From: Spirogloea muscicola
Taxonomy: Eukaryota; Streptophyta; Zygnematophyceae; Spirogloeales; Spirogloeaceae
Reading direction: 5' to 3'
Assembly (NCBI GenBank): GCA_009602725.1
Contig: WELB01000008.1
Location: forward strand, 461,534 to 525,533
Length of the DNA: 64,000 bases
Part shown: in pieces, positions 24,943-38,201 of the stretch
Layout of the letters: every line of letters starts with the position of its first letter
Position numbering within the stretch: position 1 is the first letter of the stretch
The notes under the pieces: model-generated
Told to the model about the DNA's origin: nothing
Databases searched by the model: none
What the model saw: only the letters and a program-made list of their open reading frames with translations
Translations under genes and position numbers: made by a program

Positions 24943-26902
24943 ATGCTCGCCGGCTCCGCCCCCGCTGCCGCCGCCGCCGCCGCCGCTNCGCCGCGCGCAG
25001 CTGCCCCGCCGTCGCGCTGCTGCGCGGCCGGAGCTTCGGCCTGGCCGGTGCGCTGTGGACTGGAGCCGGAGGTGAGCCCCGCCAGCACGGATGCCGGAGA
25101 CTGCTGACGGCCGCTTCTGCTTGCTCGTATCGATCTCGCAGGCCATGTTCAGCTTCCTCCACAGTCTTTTCCTTGGACTTGCTGCGGCCTGAGGTACTTT
25201 GAAGGCGTCGCCCGAAGGGAAGTCTGATGTACTTTCACATTCTTCTCTGCTGCGGTGCCAGGCAGCAAGCTGTCCAACTGGAGGCTCCCTTGCAGAGTAT
25301 GCAGAAGCGGTTCTTGCTTGGATTCCTCCAAATGCATCAAATTGAATCCTGTTGAGCTACTTTACCAATATCACTTGAAACTTGCGCGCCCTTGTCGCAC
25401 TGGAGATAGAATTTGCTTTGTCAGACTAGACATAGCGTATGTCTGGTCTGACATTTGCTTATTAGCCAATAAGCAGATTCAGCACGTGTTTCCTGCAGAA
25501 TAAGGAAGCCCTACGGAGGTCAACACATTCCGCCATGGCGTCAGCAGGGGCACAAGGAGGAAGTGCAGAAGGTTATGAACAGCTGTTGCACCTCAGTCTT
25601 ACATCGTCTCTGTTTGAAATCATCTCCAAACATATTGCCCTGCATGGACAACCGGTTCGGTAACTGTTTGAGTGAGAGCTATTAGTTAAATATTGCTACT
25701 CAAGTCAGATCCGCTTTCTTGTCAGACGTTCTCCAGAAGGGTGGACACGCAATGAGAGACGGGCTTCTGGTCCATCAGGTTATTTGTCAGCTCTCATTTG
25801 AGAACCAATCTAGTGTTCTCTGTGGCCTATCAGGAGCGACGAAACTTGCTGACAAGAAATGCATACCATGTTCTACAAAGGATATGAAGCCACTGGGTCG
25901 CGGAGATGCCGAGGCGATGCATGCACAGGTGAGTCGAGGATAAGATGCACAGAAGGGTTGCAGTAAGACATTTTTGCTGCCAAAATTGCTGCGCTAAACT
26001 CAGACAAAGTGAGATTGAATGGAACGACCAAAACGAGCATGCCGTGACATGCAGCCATGCAAGTTTTGCTTGGGTGGCTACATATTAGCTAGCTGGCTCG
26101 TAAGTTTTTCTCACTTAAGTCAGAAGTACATAGGTCCGCGAGTGGGACCTTAGTGACGTGGATGGACGACTCCAACTACAGAGGTCTTGGAAAGTTAAAA
26201 ATTTTGTCAAAGGCATTGAGCTCTTTGAACGGATTGCTACCGTTGCTGAGGCTGAAGGTCAGTATCTCACTTCTTGAAATAGCCCATCCTATCGGGATTG
26301 AGCAATGCTGCAGAGTCACTCATAAACATCTCTTAGTAAGGGGTGCTCTTTGTGCCAGCGTTCCACTTGCATAGCCTGCAGGATGCAGAGACAATGATTG
26401 CTAAGGGTGCTACGTAGTGCTGCGAAAACGACTCAGCTATCACGCAAAATTTGACCAAAATACAAGTATTGCACCATGCGGCTAGTACTGAAACTGGTCC
26501 GCCTTCACACCCCAGGTCATCATCCAGATCTACATCTTGAAGGGTGGAACAATGTCCGTGTTGAAATTTCTACACATTCAATAGGTAAGAAGTCCTGTCG
26601 TACGAGTCTTTGTCAGCTGCAGCCGTCCGATTCATGCTCTCCTGCTCTACCCTCTGTACTGGTTTGATTAGACCAGTGCTTGCACACAGCAACGGACTAC
26701 GTTTAGCTCCAGCTCTTCCGCACGACTTGCGATGCTTATGAAGCTTAGACCTCAGCCAGTTGGAGTAATCAAACATATCTATACTATTTGTGCAGGTGGT
26801 TTGACAGAAAATGATTTCATTTTAGCTGCAAAGATCGGTGCCTTAGACACTGAGGATCTTTTGAGGAAGCCCAAGAATGTCCAGGCAGCTGGGGATGCTT
26901 GA
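24943..26902 (+). CDS. Pterin-4a-carbinolamine dehydratase family protein
   Basis: PCD dehydrates 4a-hydroxytetrahydrobiopterin to recycle pterin cofactors; plant relatives occur in plastids and mitochondria. Four exons are certain. One ending at about 25928 reads LADKKCIPCSTKD...DAEAMHAQ. One at about 26140-26251 reads EWDLSDVDGRLQLQ, then VKNFVKGIELFERIATVAEA. One at about 26515-26585 reads GHHPDLHLEGWNNVRVEIST and HSIG. The last, from about 26796, reads GLTENDFILAAKIGALDTED and stops at 26902. The active-site pattern HHP...W...H is intact. The proposed first exon (ATG 24943, donor at 25072) is Ala-rich and could be a targeting peptide, but its link to the core is inferred. An exon near 25501-25560 (NKEALRRSTHSAMASAG) may lie between them. 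One ambiguous base is at 24987. Confidence 0.87.
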
Positions 26903-28883
<1,981 letters not shown>

Positions 28884-28884
28884 N

Positions 28885-28970
28885 AGCACCCACGGGTGAG
28901 TACATACAGATCCGACAGGCTCATTCGGGGGGAGCCGGAGCTCCGCCACGGAAGACGGTGGCCAACAGAG
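28885..28970 (-). mobile_element. LINE-like 3' tail (minus strand)
   Basis: The minus strand encodes the family signature MSLSDLYVLTRG immediately before the ambiguous base and homopolymer, so the terminal Tyr and stop are lost. GCCACCGTCTTCCGTGGCGG upstream matches the GGCTTTCGTGGCGGCGC of the copies at 1055 and 24000. Confidence 0.75.
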
Positions 28971-29051
28971 ACAAAGGTGGGCCAAGGGCTTTTGGGGCCG
29001 TTGGCTGCCGTTAACCCTTGCTTACCTTCAGGGACGCTTTTCAAGCCGTCG

Positions 29052-30291
29052 ATGTCGAGATCTGACGGCCAGATGGCAGCGGCTTTGTCTCCAGTCGTCT
29101 CTCGCCCTGGGCTGTGTCCTAGGGCGGGAAGCCGGGCGGAACCCCCCGCGCCGCGCCTGGCGGCGGCCATGGCGGAGGGCGCGGCGGCGGAGGCGGCGGC
29201 GGAGGAGGCGGCCGCCGAGCAGGAGGCCGCCGAGCACGACGAAGACCTTGCGGCGGCGGAGGACGGAGGCGGCCGCGGCGACGGCGGCGGCGGCGGTGGC
29301 GGCGAGGCGGGCGCCGACGACGGCGGCAGCGCTTCTGGCCCCGCTGGCCTTGGCGGAGCTCTGGCAATGGCGCTGCAGGGGTGGAACGAGCGCGTCGCCG
29401 CCGACCCGCAGTTCGTGTTCAAGGTGCTGACTGAGCAGATCATTGGTGTGTCGGCGTGCGTCGCTGGGGACATGGCGTCCCGGCCCAACTACGGCCTTGG
29501 CGAGCTGGACTTTGTCTTCTCCACGCTCGTTGTCGGCTCCATCCTCAACTTCTCCCTCATGTTCCTCCTCGCGCCCACCACATCATCCACCGCCATCGCC
29601 GAGCGTGAGTGCCCAGCTAGCCCTCCTGCCTCTCTTCAAGGCTGCCAAGGTGTCGAGGCCCGCACTTGTTGCCACTGTGCTGGCCAGAATAATGTGAAAT
29701 GTACTTATTGCATGATGAAGACGGCTGGCACCTCGCTGACTTGCACGAAGTACCGCTCAAGCTCCACAATGTAACAATGCATGACGATCCTGCTATCCTT
29801 CTTGTTGGAGATTTGCAGACCTCCCAGGGATCTTCACAAACAGCCCCACAGGCCACATGTTTGAGAAGGGCGCATTCTCGCTAGCCGAGCGCGCGGGCAC
29901 GGCTGTGTACAAGGGCGTGCAATTTGCAACCGTGGGCTTTGCTGCAGGCCTCGGGGGCACGGTGCTGTCCAACACGCTTCTCGCTGTACGCCGTAAGATG
30001 GACCCCAAATTCGTCGCGAATGCGCCGCCGCCAGCATTGCTCAACGCCGCCACGTGGGCGCTCCATATGGGCATCTCCTCCAACCTGCGATACCAGAGCC
30101 TCAATGGCCTTGAGACGCTGCTGGCGCGCAAGCTCAGCCCGAACATTTTCAAAGTCACAGTCTTTGCACTACGAGGCATCAACAACGTCCTCGGTGGCTC
30201 GTCATTCGTCATCCTTGCCCGTCTCACCGGCTCCCAGAAAGCCACTGCTGAATTACCTCCTATTCGGGCAGAACCTGCTCCCTCCAGCTGA
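29052..30291 (+). CDS. RETICULATA-related plastid membrane protein (DUF3411)
   Basis: RETICULATA-related proteins are chloroplast envelope membrane proteins that affect leaf mesophyll development in plants and may transport metabolites; their biochemical activity is not established. Exon 1 (29052-29604) has an Ala/Glu-rich then Gly-rich acidic segment, then LQGWNERVAADPQFVFKVL, TEQIIGVSACVAGD, and the hydrophobic segment TLVVGSILNFSLMFLLAP. A 214-base GT-AG intron leads to exon 2 (29819-30291): LPGIFTNSPTGHMFEKGAFS, YKGVQFATVGFAAGLGGTVL, HMGISSNLRYQSLNGLE and FALRGINNVLGGSSFVILAR, ending in stop at 30291. Splice phase agrees across the intron. An alternative start is the ATG at 29169 in better context. 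The length, about 340 residues, is normal for the family without a long N-terminus. Confidence 0.92.
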
Positions 30292-31307
30292 CCTCCTCAT
30301 CATTGGGCTTGCCATCCTATACAACCCCATTATTTTACCTCTAAGATGCCTTTTTATCTTCCCGGATAAGATCTGGGGTTTTGCTAATTTGACGCCAGCA
30401 ATTGCATGGCCCATCTTGTGAAAGCCAAAGGGTGCAGGTGTTCCATTGCTAATAACAGAGCCTTTGCCCATGCTTGCCACTGCGCTTGGTTGGCTCCTTC
30501 AATTGTGCTACTGACATTTGTTGATCTAGATCTTAGCTGCACTCAGTATCTGCTTGACATGAAAGTGCTACTTGTATGACATTGAAAACAATCCAGATCT
30601 CGGCCATGCACGTCACAAGTCTCTCATTAAGGACTCATTCTTCACACTCAGGCGTAAAGCACTAGGAATCTTCTATGCAAGCCAGCAATTTAGGACACGT
30701 ACTCTGCCCGCTGTCTTGACACCATTGCTGCTATTTCCCGGCAAGTGGCTGCTGATATTGAACCAGTGGCTGTGAAAAGCCAGCCAGATGCATACAGGTA
30801 TCTATGACAGAGCCACAGGCTAGGCAGACAGGGCGCTCCTAGTACCCCCATGTCAGCAGTAGGAAGTCAAATGAGCTGAGGGGAGGAAGAGCAACCCCAC
30901 TGCGCAAGCCAGAGGCTGCTGCAAGAGCGTGACCGACAATTGGAAGGAACCTTTTTGTCATGGGGCTGCCTCCCGTGTCACTGACCATGAACATGCACAG
31001 CCCGAGAGTCCCAAATTTGATCATGCATGTGCCACTTGACAGCTGAGTAGGCAATGACCACTTAGAAAGGACACGCACGACTGCACCAAGCGTGAGCTCC
31101 TGCAACACCAAGTAAAGCTGTAGTGTGATGTAGTCCATTCACAGGGTTGTTGAAACGTCAAACTGGCAGTAACACCGATGCATGGTAGACTTGCAGATTC
31201 GCGGGTTGATTGTCAACAACAGACTTAATCTGTCTGCCAGGATATTTGTAACTATGGATGAATGTCAGTGTGTCAGTTCGTCTAACAATTGGATACAATC
31301 AGATGCT
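30292..31307. other. Intergenic region with a LINE-like tail
   Basis: This is the 3' flank of two convergent genes. It holds a minus-strand LINE-like tail at 30839-30930 and a minus-strand hairpin module at about 30757-30790. Nothing else was recognised. Confidence 0.6.
30757..30930 (-). mobile_element. LINE-like 3' tail followed by hairpin module (minus strand)
   Basis: On the minus strand ALAAASGLRSGVALP, then FDFLLLTWGY and stop at 30839, parallels AGRALAAASGSGQG...LSRGY of the copy ending at 22545. About 50 bases downstream on the same strand is GGCTGGCTTTTCACAGCC, the hairpin module. This supports the tail-then-hairpin order seen at 22545. Confidence 0.75.
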
Positions 31308-34300
31308 TCAATGGCACGGCAGGAGAATGCCAAGAGCACTGAAGAGGCTAACAAGGGCAAGAGCCACACGAAGCTTTCCTGGCTCTGACACCTCCTCCCA
31401 TTGGAACCAATCATCCTTCTTGGCGCATGCTAGCATGTAGCACATCCATAGCGCTCCTTCCCAGTGCCGTTTGGCCAGCAAGGATAACGTTATTGCAACA
31501 AGGGAAACATTCGAAATCATATGCTGAGAACGGCGACCAGAAATGGCTGTGACTAACCTACCCCCGTCCAGGATGCCCAAGGGAATAAGGTTGAGAGCTG
31601 TGAATTGAAGGCCAAGTAAACCAGCCAGCGAATAGGGGCCGATGGCCATCACTAGAGAGTTGTGGTCGTTGTAGACGGCTTGAGATAGATGGCCAGCCAT
31701 CCATGTCAACAACTGCCACGATGATGGGGTAAGGCCTTCCTTCAGTCACATGCTTACTTGATAGTCATAAAAGGTACTGGATGCATGTTGACGTGACTTA
31801 TTAAGTACAGCAAATTCATATGCTCTTGGGGTGCAAGTGACCAAAACCAGCTGGATGCAAGTAATGATAAAAAGGCGGTAGCAGAATAGACACACATACA
31901 CTGAATTGTAGGTCTTACATTGGAGCTTGAAAACAGATCTGCAGGAACTTCAACCACGCTTCCTTGAAGCAAGCTGTCGCTGATCTATGACAAACATCAG
32001 AAACAACCTTCTGCACATAAGTTTATGTTACGCGCTTCACAAAGAAAATGCTAGATGCTTCTTTGCAGACCATGCATAAGATTGGAAGCCTTGCATAAAG
32101 GCCTTTCTGCAATTCTGAGCAAGGACCAGCAGATGGAGACTAGGGACACAGTGCAGATGACAGAGGCAAAAGTCGTACTGGGAGATGCAACATCTGGGCA
32201 TTGCCCAGAAGGAGGAGAAGGCCAGAGATGGCTGCGGAGCCAAAGCAGCTTGCCAACGACAGGTCCATCAGTGTTGCTCGATTCGGCAGGTATCCCTTGT
32301 AAGGGACCACCATACCCAAAGCACCATGAAGCGCAGTTGGTAGTGGGATGGGGTAGTCCAGAGAGGGCAAGACATTGTGGACCTTGGCGGCTAGCATCCT
32401 TGCAAGCAGCCCACCCCCGAGCACTGCCAGCAGGCCCAGAGGCACTAGCAGTGCTTGCGAAGCTGCAAGTGACAAATATGTATGGTTGTCAACCTGTCTG
32501 TCAACCTCTGTGCACATCTTAGTGGTGAAGGATCTGCATGGCTGTAACATTGGCAAATACTGTAAGTGTGTTGTGATGGCATGCCTAGATTGACCGGGTG
32601 CAAGTGCATGGATTTACCATGAGTCGGCGTGATTGCATGAAAGCACGCATACGCGCTGGCCGCAGACAGAAGTAAAGAAGTGGCAGCAAAGAGTGGCCTA
32701 GGAAGAGAGAAGGACAGGAGCTCCTCGCGAGGAGCCACGAGGCAACCGACTGCTGTGCGGGTCAGGTCATCTCGCCCAAGTATTGCAACAAGCCCTGGAA
32801 AGTGCAGGTCCAGCCTTCGCTGGAGCTCGCTGTACACAGCACTTGGGTGGAGGTTTGCCTGAAGGTGTCCATAGAACATGAGCCCCTGTTGGCATGGGAT
32901 GGGGGCTTCTGCTACAAATGGAGAGTCGTTGAAGACGTGCTGCAAGTGCCGCTAGAGGGGCTGTCAATTCCTGAAGGCTTTGGAGAGGCCATCTCAAGAA
33001 ATTAAGGACTCTGACTTAAGCTGGTAAGCAGACTAAAGCTGACAAGTGACAACATCTGCTCATGAGCAGACCTGACTCGTGACAACACCAAGTATCACAC
33101 CAACGGTCAGCCTTTGCCCCTCAGGATAGGCTTACAGAGGGTAACAAGCGCCTGCATAGGCTCACTTACTGACTTACAGTGCCGGCGCAGATGAGCTGGT
33201 TGCAATCCTGACCTTAAGAAGGGCGGCTTCATCGAGGGCCACGCTTGGCCGCCGAAAGTGGTCCTTGAAGTAGAGCCGTTGCACCAGCTGCTCCTCACGC
33301 TCTGACCGGAGGCTCCGTCCTTCAGCGTCGTAGAAGAGCTCTGAGATGGAGAATGGCAATATCTCCCTGGCTGCTTCCACTGTCGCTATCACTTTACTTC
33401 TGAGCTCCTCTTCCTCTGCAAGGAGCATGCTTATGACAGTCAATGCAGAATTATTTGTAAGCATAATCTGTGCTGTCGAGGCTGTGATTCATGCAGTTGG
33501 CAATGCATGCAAGAAGCCCCCAGGGCTGCTGAGATGGTCAAGGACAAAAGGCTTGAGGACAAGCTGTGCAGCCAGCACACTGTTCAGACTTCTAGGGATG
33601 TCATGACTTTCACATGTGACATATTGGTGTACAATATTCAATAGCAGCTTGTGAGGTAAAAACCTTGTTATCTGCATCTACAAGTGAGACCTCCAAGTGT
33701 TACTGGGTCGGTACCTGTGCTATGGGAGGATTGTGTGGCGCCTTTTGCTGCATCTACATTGGCATCCTTTTGTTTTTCGTCCACCATCCGGCCTGCATGT
33801 GAGGAGGATTAGCAGAGTGAGTCAAGTATAAGGTGACACATAGCAGTAGAGCAAACTGCTGGACAATGGCAGTTAGATACAAAGATGCTGCCATGCTCAT
33901 GGTCATCAGGCCACACTGTCCACAACGGTCTCTAAGACCAACACGAATGACAAGATCATACATTCAAAGTCCAATTTGAGATTGTGTACATAGAAAACAT
34001 AAGTACTTAGGCAACCAACAAGCAATATGCAGCAATAACAAGACAGGCCCTGCAACCATTGCTTTAACCAGGCTCCACCAATTTGATCGATGAACCGCCC
34101 AGCAACAACAGCCAAAGCAACTGCTGCAAAGGGGTACAGAAATTGCAGACCAATGCTATCAGCACAGGGGTTTCGGCGGCCTCTTGGAACCTGACAATCT
34201 CACCTGCCTGGCGCTGCTGCCGCTTGCGCAGGTTCCTCTCGATCATGCTTTCGCCATCACCGCCCTTGCGATGGGGCTGGCGCTGCTCCTCCTGCTCCTT

Positions 34301-34570
34301 GCCCAGCTGCTTCAGGGCCTTGTCCGAGACTTCGACGCGCAGCTCGTCGGGGGCCTCCCCCTCCTCACCGCGCCGCGCGCAGCAGCGGGCCGCGTAGCAC
34401 GTGCCTCTACTGGCTCCGCGATGCCGTTGTTCTCGCCACCACTCGACGTGTAGCCGAGCAGCCCGCGCTCGCACAGCATCGGCCGCGCTGCTTCTTCGAG
34501 GACCGCTGCCGCCGACAGCGCCGGCGCCGCCGCCGGCGGCGTGGCGGAGGCTCGCGAGCTGCGCCGCCAT
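31308..34570 (-). CDS. EGY3-like plastid S2P-family pseudoprotease
   Basis: EGY proteins are plastid site-2-protease relatives; EGY3 of plants lacks the zinc-binding HEXXH motif and is linked to stress responses. The ATG at 34570 opens MAAQLASLRHAAGGG, a likely transit peptide, followed by a charged region with a basic run (RNLRKRQQRQAGEIVRF). Downstream exons are about 33174-33400 (LRSKVIATVEAAREILPFSI), 32650-32945 (GLMFYGHLQANLHPSAVYSE, with a hydrophobic segment after SFSLPRPLFAATSLLL), and 32170-32470 (GGGLLARMLAAKVHNVLP, YLPNRATLMDLSLASCFGSA). The others are about 31918-31990 (SLLQGSVVEVPADLF) and 31308-31700 (LGLQFTALNLIPLGILDGGR, then several hydrophobic segments) with stop at 31308. 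Where HEXXH is expected the sequence reads LLARML, so zinc proteolysis is not expected. The second S2P motif survives as LDGGR. Some small exons near 33650-33800 are uncertain. Confidence 0.82.
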
Positions 34571-35624
34571 CGTCGCGGCCGCCTGGCCGACGCCGCAAGT
34601 TGCTCCTAGGCGCCTCTTGCGGCCGTCACAGCTTCCATCTGAGCAGCACAGCCCCGGGAGGCCGCTACGAGGCCGCAGCTGTCCGCCTCGAGATCCGTCT
34701 CGTCTCCGCCTCAGTGCTGCGGCCCGGCGCGGGTACGGCGCGACGCTGACGCCGCGTTGCCCGCCGCGTTTGCCGCCGCAATTGCCGGCGCCGGGCCGCG
34801 GGAGGCAGGCGCGGGGGACCCCTTCCTACGAGGCCAGGGTTGGGGCTCGGGCTCAGGGTCACGTTGACGGTGCCGACGACGGTATTACTGATATGTAATT
34901 CTTCGGTGACGCTGACGGGGTCCCGATCCTGCATTTTACAGCCGCTCTTATATTATCAGCAGACGCATTCTCCTCTTCGTAAATAGGAACATCCTCTATA
35001 TGCACCTGGCTGACTTATACGGCGGCTCTTTGGCATCAGCAGCTGCATTCTCTTGAGGCCTATCAGTTCCTTGGGCTGGCCTCTCACAGCAATATATATA
35101 TATTTTTCTTGTGAAAGAGCCGTTTCTCATTTTGAGGCTCCTCAGGAGCCTTATCTGACTTGCTAACCATATATCTACGGAATGAATGGCCTAACACCCA
35201 CTTGTGAGATACTGATTAGAAAAAGTGCACTGTCGAGGTTTGTTCTCTCCTTGAAGATGCACCCAAATGACCACAGCACTATGTGTCACTGCTTTCTCCA
35301 CCACTTCGTCTCTTTCTTCCATGAGCAGCACATCTGGCGAGCATGGCTCCATGCTTGCAGTCTGCTGCAACAGATGGCCTCTACGCTCGCTTTTCTGGAA
35401 AGCACAGCACGGGGCTTTTGGCTGCAGGCGGCAGGCTAAACTTCGATTCAGAGCTGAGCTTCGTGTCTCATAGAAAAGCACAACATCCGTACGGCGGCAA
35501 GCTGCTTGCTTGCAAGGCGCCATGGGCTGGTCGATCGGCCCATGCATGCATGGCCATCATCCAGACTTGGGAGGTGGAGGCCGTCACCTGAAGCTGCAGA
35601 GCATTGTACGGTGTAGTGCTTGTC
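34571..35624. other. Intergenic region with GC-rich promoter part and one hairpin module
   Basis: The left 350 bases are GC-rich and probably belong to the promoter and 5' leader of the EGY3-like gene. A plus-strand hairpin module fragment lies at about 35063-35090 (TTGGGCTGGCCTCTCACAGC), followed by a TA run (35089-35102) and the near-palindrome AGGCTCCTCAGGAGCCT near 35135. No gene was seen. Confidence 0.55.
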
Positions 35625-38201
35625 TCACGAGCAAGCTCTTGCAGGGTGGAGCTTCGAGCTTGGCTGCCCAAGACGCCGGATTGCATCCGCCACCTGCTCC
35701 ATGCGGATTGCCCTGCTGCCCTTCACCAGCACAGCGTCCCCTGGGCCTAACAGGGCTGTCGCCATGCTTGTGAGCTCAGCTGAGCAGGGCTCCCAAGCGC
35801 AGGCCATCGAAGAGGCGTCCGGCCTGCTCGCCCACCATATGGCAGCTTGTCGGAAGCACTCCCCCGTCAGGCACACCATGTCCATCCGCAAGCTGCAGGC
35901 TGCCTGCAGGACTTGGCAATGAGCTTCCACACTTGCCGAACCAAGCTCCAGCATGTCCCCAAGGCAAGCCACGCGCTTTCCAGGGCACTCGAGGCCCGCC
36001 AGCAGCTCAAGCGCAGCCCGGGTGCTCATTGGGTTGGCATTGTAGGCATCATCCAGCAGGAGGATGACCAAGTCCTGATTGCCACCAACTATGTCCACAC
36101 AGCTGGCCTGCTCAGCTTGAGCTGGTGTGTGTTCACTATGCCCTTGTGAGGCCGTTCTATGGCCGGTGCCAAGCAAAATGACTTCTTCCAACCTCATTCT
36201 GCGCCCCACCGGCACATAGCGTGACACCCTCTCTGCAGCTGCCAAGAGAGGCACTCCCAAGCAGACCGCCACAGCCAGCGCTGCGTTGACATTGCCTGCC
36301 AAGTGGAGGCCAGGGCTGTCGACTTCCACCTCTGCCGTCTCGCCTGGCTGCTTGCTAGCCGCCCTGTTTTCCTGTGGTGCAGGCTCCTGCTCGCCATCCC
36401 CTGTTGCTTGCACTAGAAGCTGCCGCCTCGCCAGAAATGCAGCTCTCATCCCACGTCCCCTTGCTGTTGGCTTCACGTCCAACTGACGCACTAAGCAGTT
36501 TGGCTTGCTTCCAAATGTTACCTGCACAATTGACCTCAGAAGTACAACTGTCAGACCTGCTTGATCATTCCAAGTACTTCATGGGCACAGTGAGTTACGA
36601 GCAACTCATTGCCAGCTTGTTAAGAAGTGTACAGATGGTTGCTTCAACCACCTTCGTGGTTCCTTGTGGGACAGGGAGGGCGGCAATCAGCGCATCGTCA
36701 GCATTTGCGATGCAGATATCCCCTGGTCTAGCTGTTGCAAAGAGCTCGCCCTTTGCTCGTGCCACATCAGCAATGGTGCCCACGCCCTCCAGATGCACGG
36801 GCCCAGCGTTCAGGATCAAGCGGATATCTGGTGCAGCTATCTCGGCCAGCTCTGGCTATGCAAGAGTACGTGAGGTGCAGGGCCAAGTCAGAGAAGGGAA
36901 GAGGCTGGAGAGGCTCAATGTAAAGGAAATGCGCAAAAGCGCCAGGTGATCCAGTCATCAGCAGGCGGCAGATATAGGAAAGAGACACGACAGACCTGCA
37001 ATCTCCCCAGCATGATTCATGCCAAGCTCCAACACGCAGGCTGCTGAATAGGACGGCATTGCCAACAGCGTCAGTGGGACCCCCACGTGGTTGTTGAGGT
37101 TGCCAGATGTACTATGTATGTGACCGAGCGATTGCAGGGCCAGAGCAGTCATGGCCCTGCATACGATTCGTAATAACCCAGAAACTTCAGCATGTGCCAA
37201 GGCAGGCTCCGCTATCGCTATCTGCTGCAGCAAAAGTCACTGATTCATATTGCAGAACGACAGTCTGCTTCTAGTGACTTGTATCACACCTGCACCATAG
37301 GACTACATTTTGTACCAGCAACGAACAGTACTGTGTAGATTACGAAGGTGCTGAGGCATGCAGGGCTATCTGTGAAGCACCGAGCATGAGAAGACCCAAC
37401 CTGGCCGTTGTCTTTCCTGAGCTGCCGGTAATAGCGACCACAGGCCCCGGAAAAGCCCGCCGAACGGTGGCTGCAAGCTGCTGGAGCGCAACCAGCCCAT
37501 TCTCGACCTGCACAAACCCAGCCGACCACTGGGAGGGAAGGGCTGTTCCAATGGCGCCCGCGCAGCCCAGATCTGCAGCGCGCTGCAGAAACTCCTCCCC
37601 GTCGAAGTTGGCTCCTCGCAGGGCCAAGAACCAGTCTCCTGGGCACAACTTCCGAGTATCTGCACAACAGGCGGTGGTAGGAGAGCTAGAGGATCTTAGG
37701 CAAGTCCAAGACACAGTGACATGGCAAACTAATAGTGAAGCTAGTGCTTGCATGTGAGACTTTGCAAGTCAACTCGCCAAGGGCACATGGGATATAGGTG
37801 GCCAGAGACTTGATCAGACAAGCAGCCCAATAAGCTGTCACTCCCCCGGAACAGCGACGATAAGTCTATGCAAAGGTGGAGCTGAGCTCTCTCTGTGCTC
37901 CATGGTGGAGCCAGTACTGGGGCAGGTCAGCGAGCTAGCAATGCCACCACGAGCTGCACAAGCTCCAGCTTTGCTGCTCACCTGTGCAGATGCACCCGGG
38001 CGGTCCACCGCGCAGCAGTGCGCCGCGTACAGCCTCCGCAATACCTTCGGCGCGGAGCACGGCGCCGCCAGCGCCGTCCGGCCACGGATGCGTCAGGCCC
38101 GAGCGGCAGCGGAGTCTTGCCTCAGAGCGGCGCTTCATTGGGTGCGGCAGTCGGCTCGCCTCAAAGGCCGGCAGCCGGGAGGCACGCAGCAGGTGCCCCA
38201 T
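35625..38201 (-). CDS. murF: UDP-N-acetylmuramoyl-tripeptide-D-alanyl-D-alanine ligase, nuclear-encoded
   Basis: MurF joins D-Ala-D-Ala to the UDP-MurNAc-tripeptide, the last cytoplasmic peptide step of peptidoglycan synthesis. In green plants that keep it, it acts in the plastid. The ATG at 38201 begins MGHLLRASRLPAFEASRLPH, a basic/hydroxylated targeting peptide, then RAEGIAEAVRGALLRG. Exon 1 ends at 37982 and exon 2 begins at 37659, in matching phase, with DTRKLCPGDWFLALRGANFD. Later come the ATP loop VAITGSSGKTTAR (about 37420), STSGNLNNHVGVPLTLL (about 37085), VLELGMNHAGEIA (about 37020), MILNAGPVHLEGVG (about 36800) and the final exon with DDAYNANPMSTRAALELLAG, GKRVACLGDMLELGS and GDAVLVKGSRAIRMEQV. 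The stop is at 35625. All three MurF domains are present. A segment around 36120-36160 within the last exon reads like an unspliced insertion. Confidence 0.93.

Noticed and set aside
35089-35102. TA dinucleotide run as a TATA promoter
   Set aside because: It lies inside a hairpin-module remnant with no gene start downstream on either strand, so it is read as a simple repeat.
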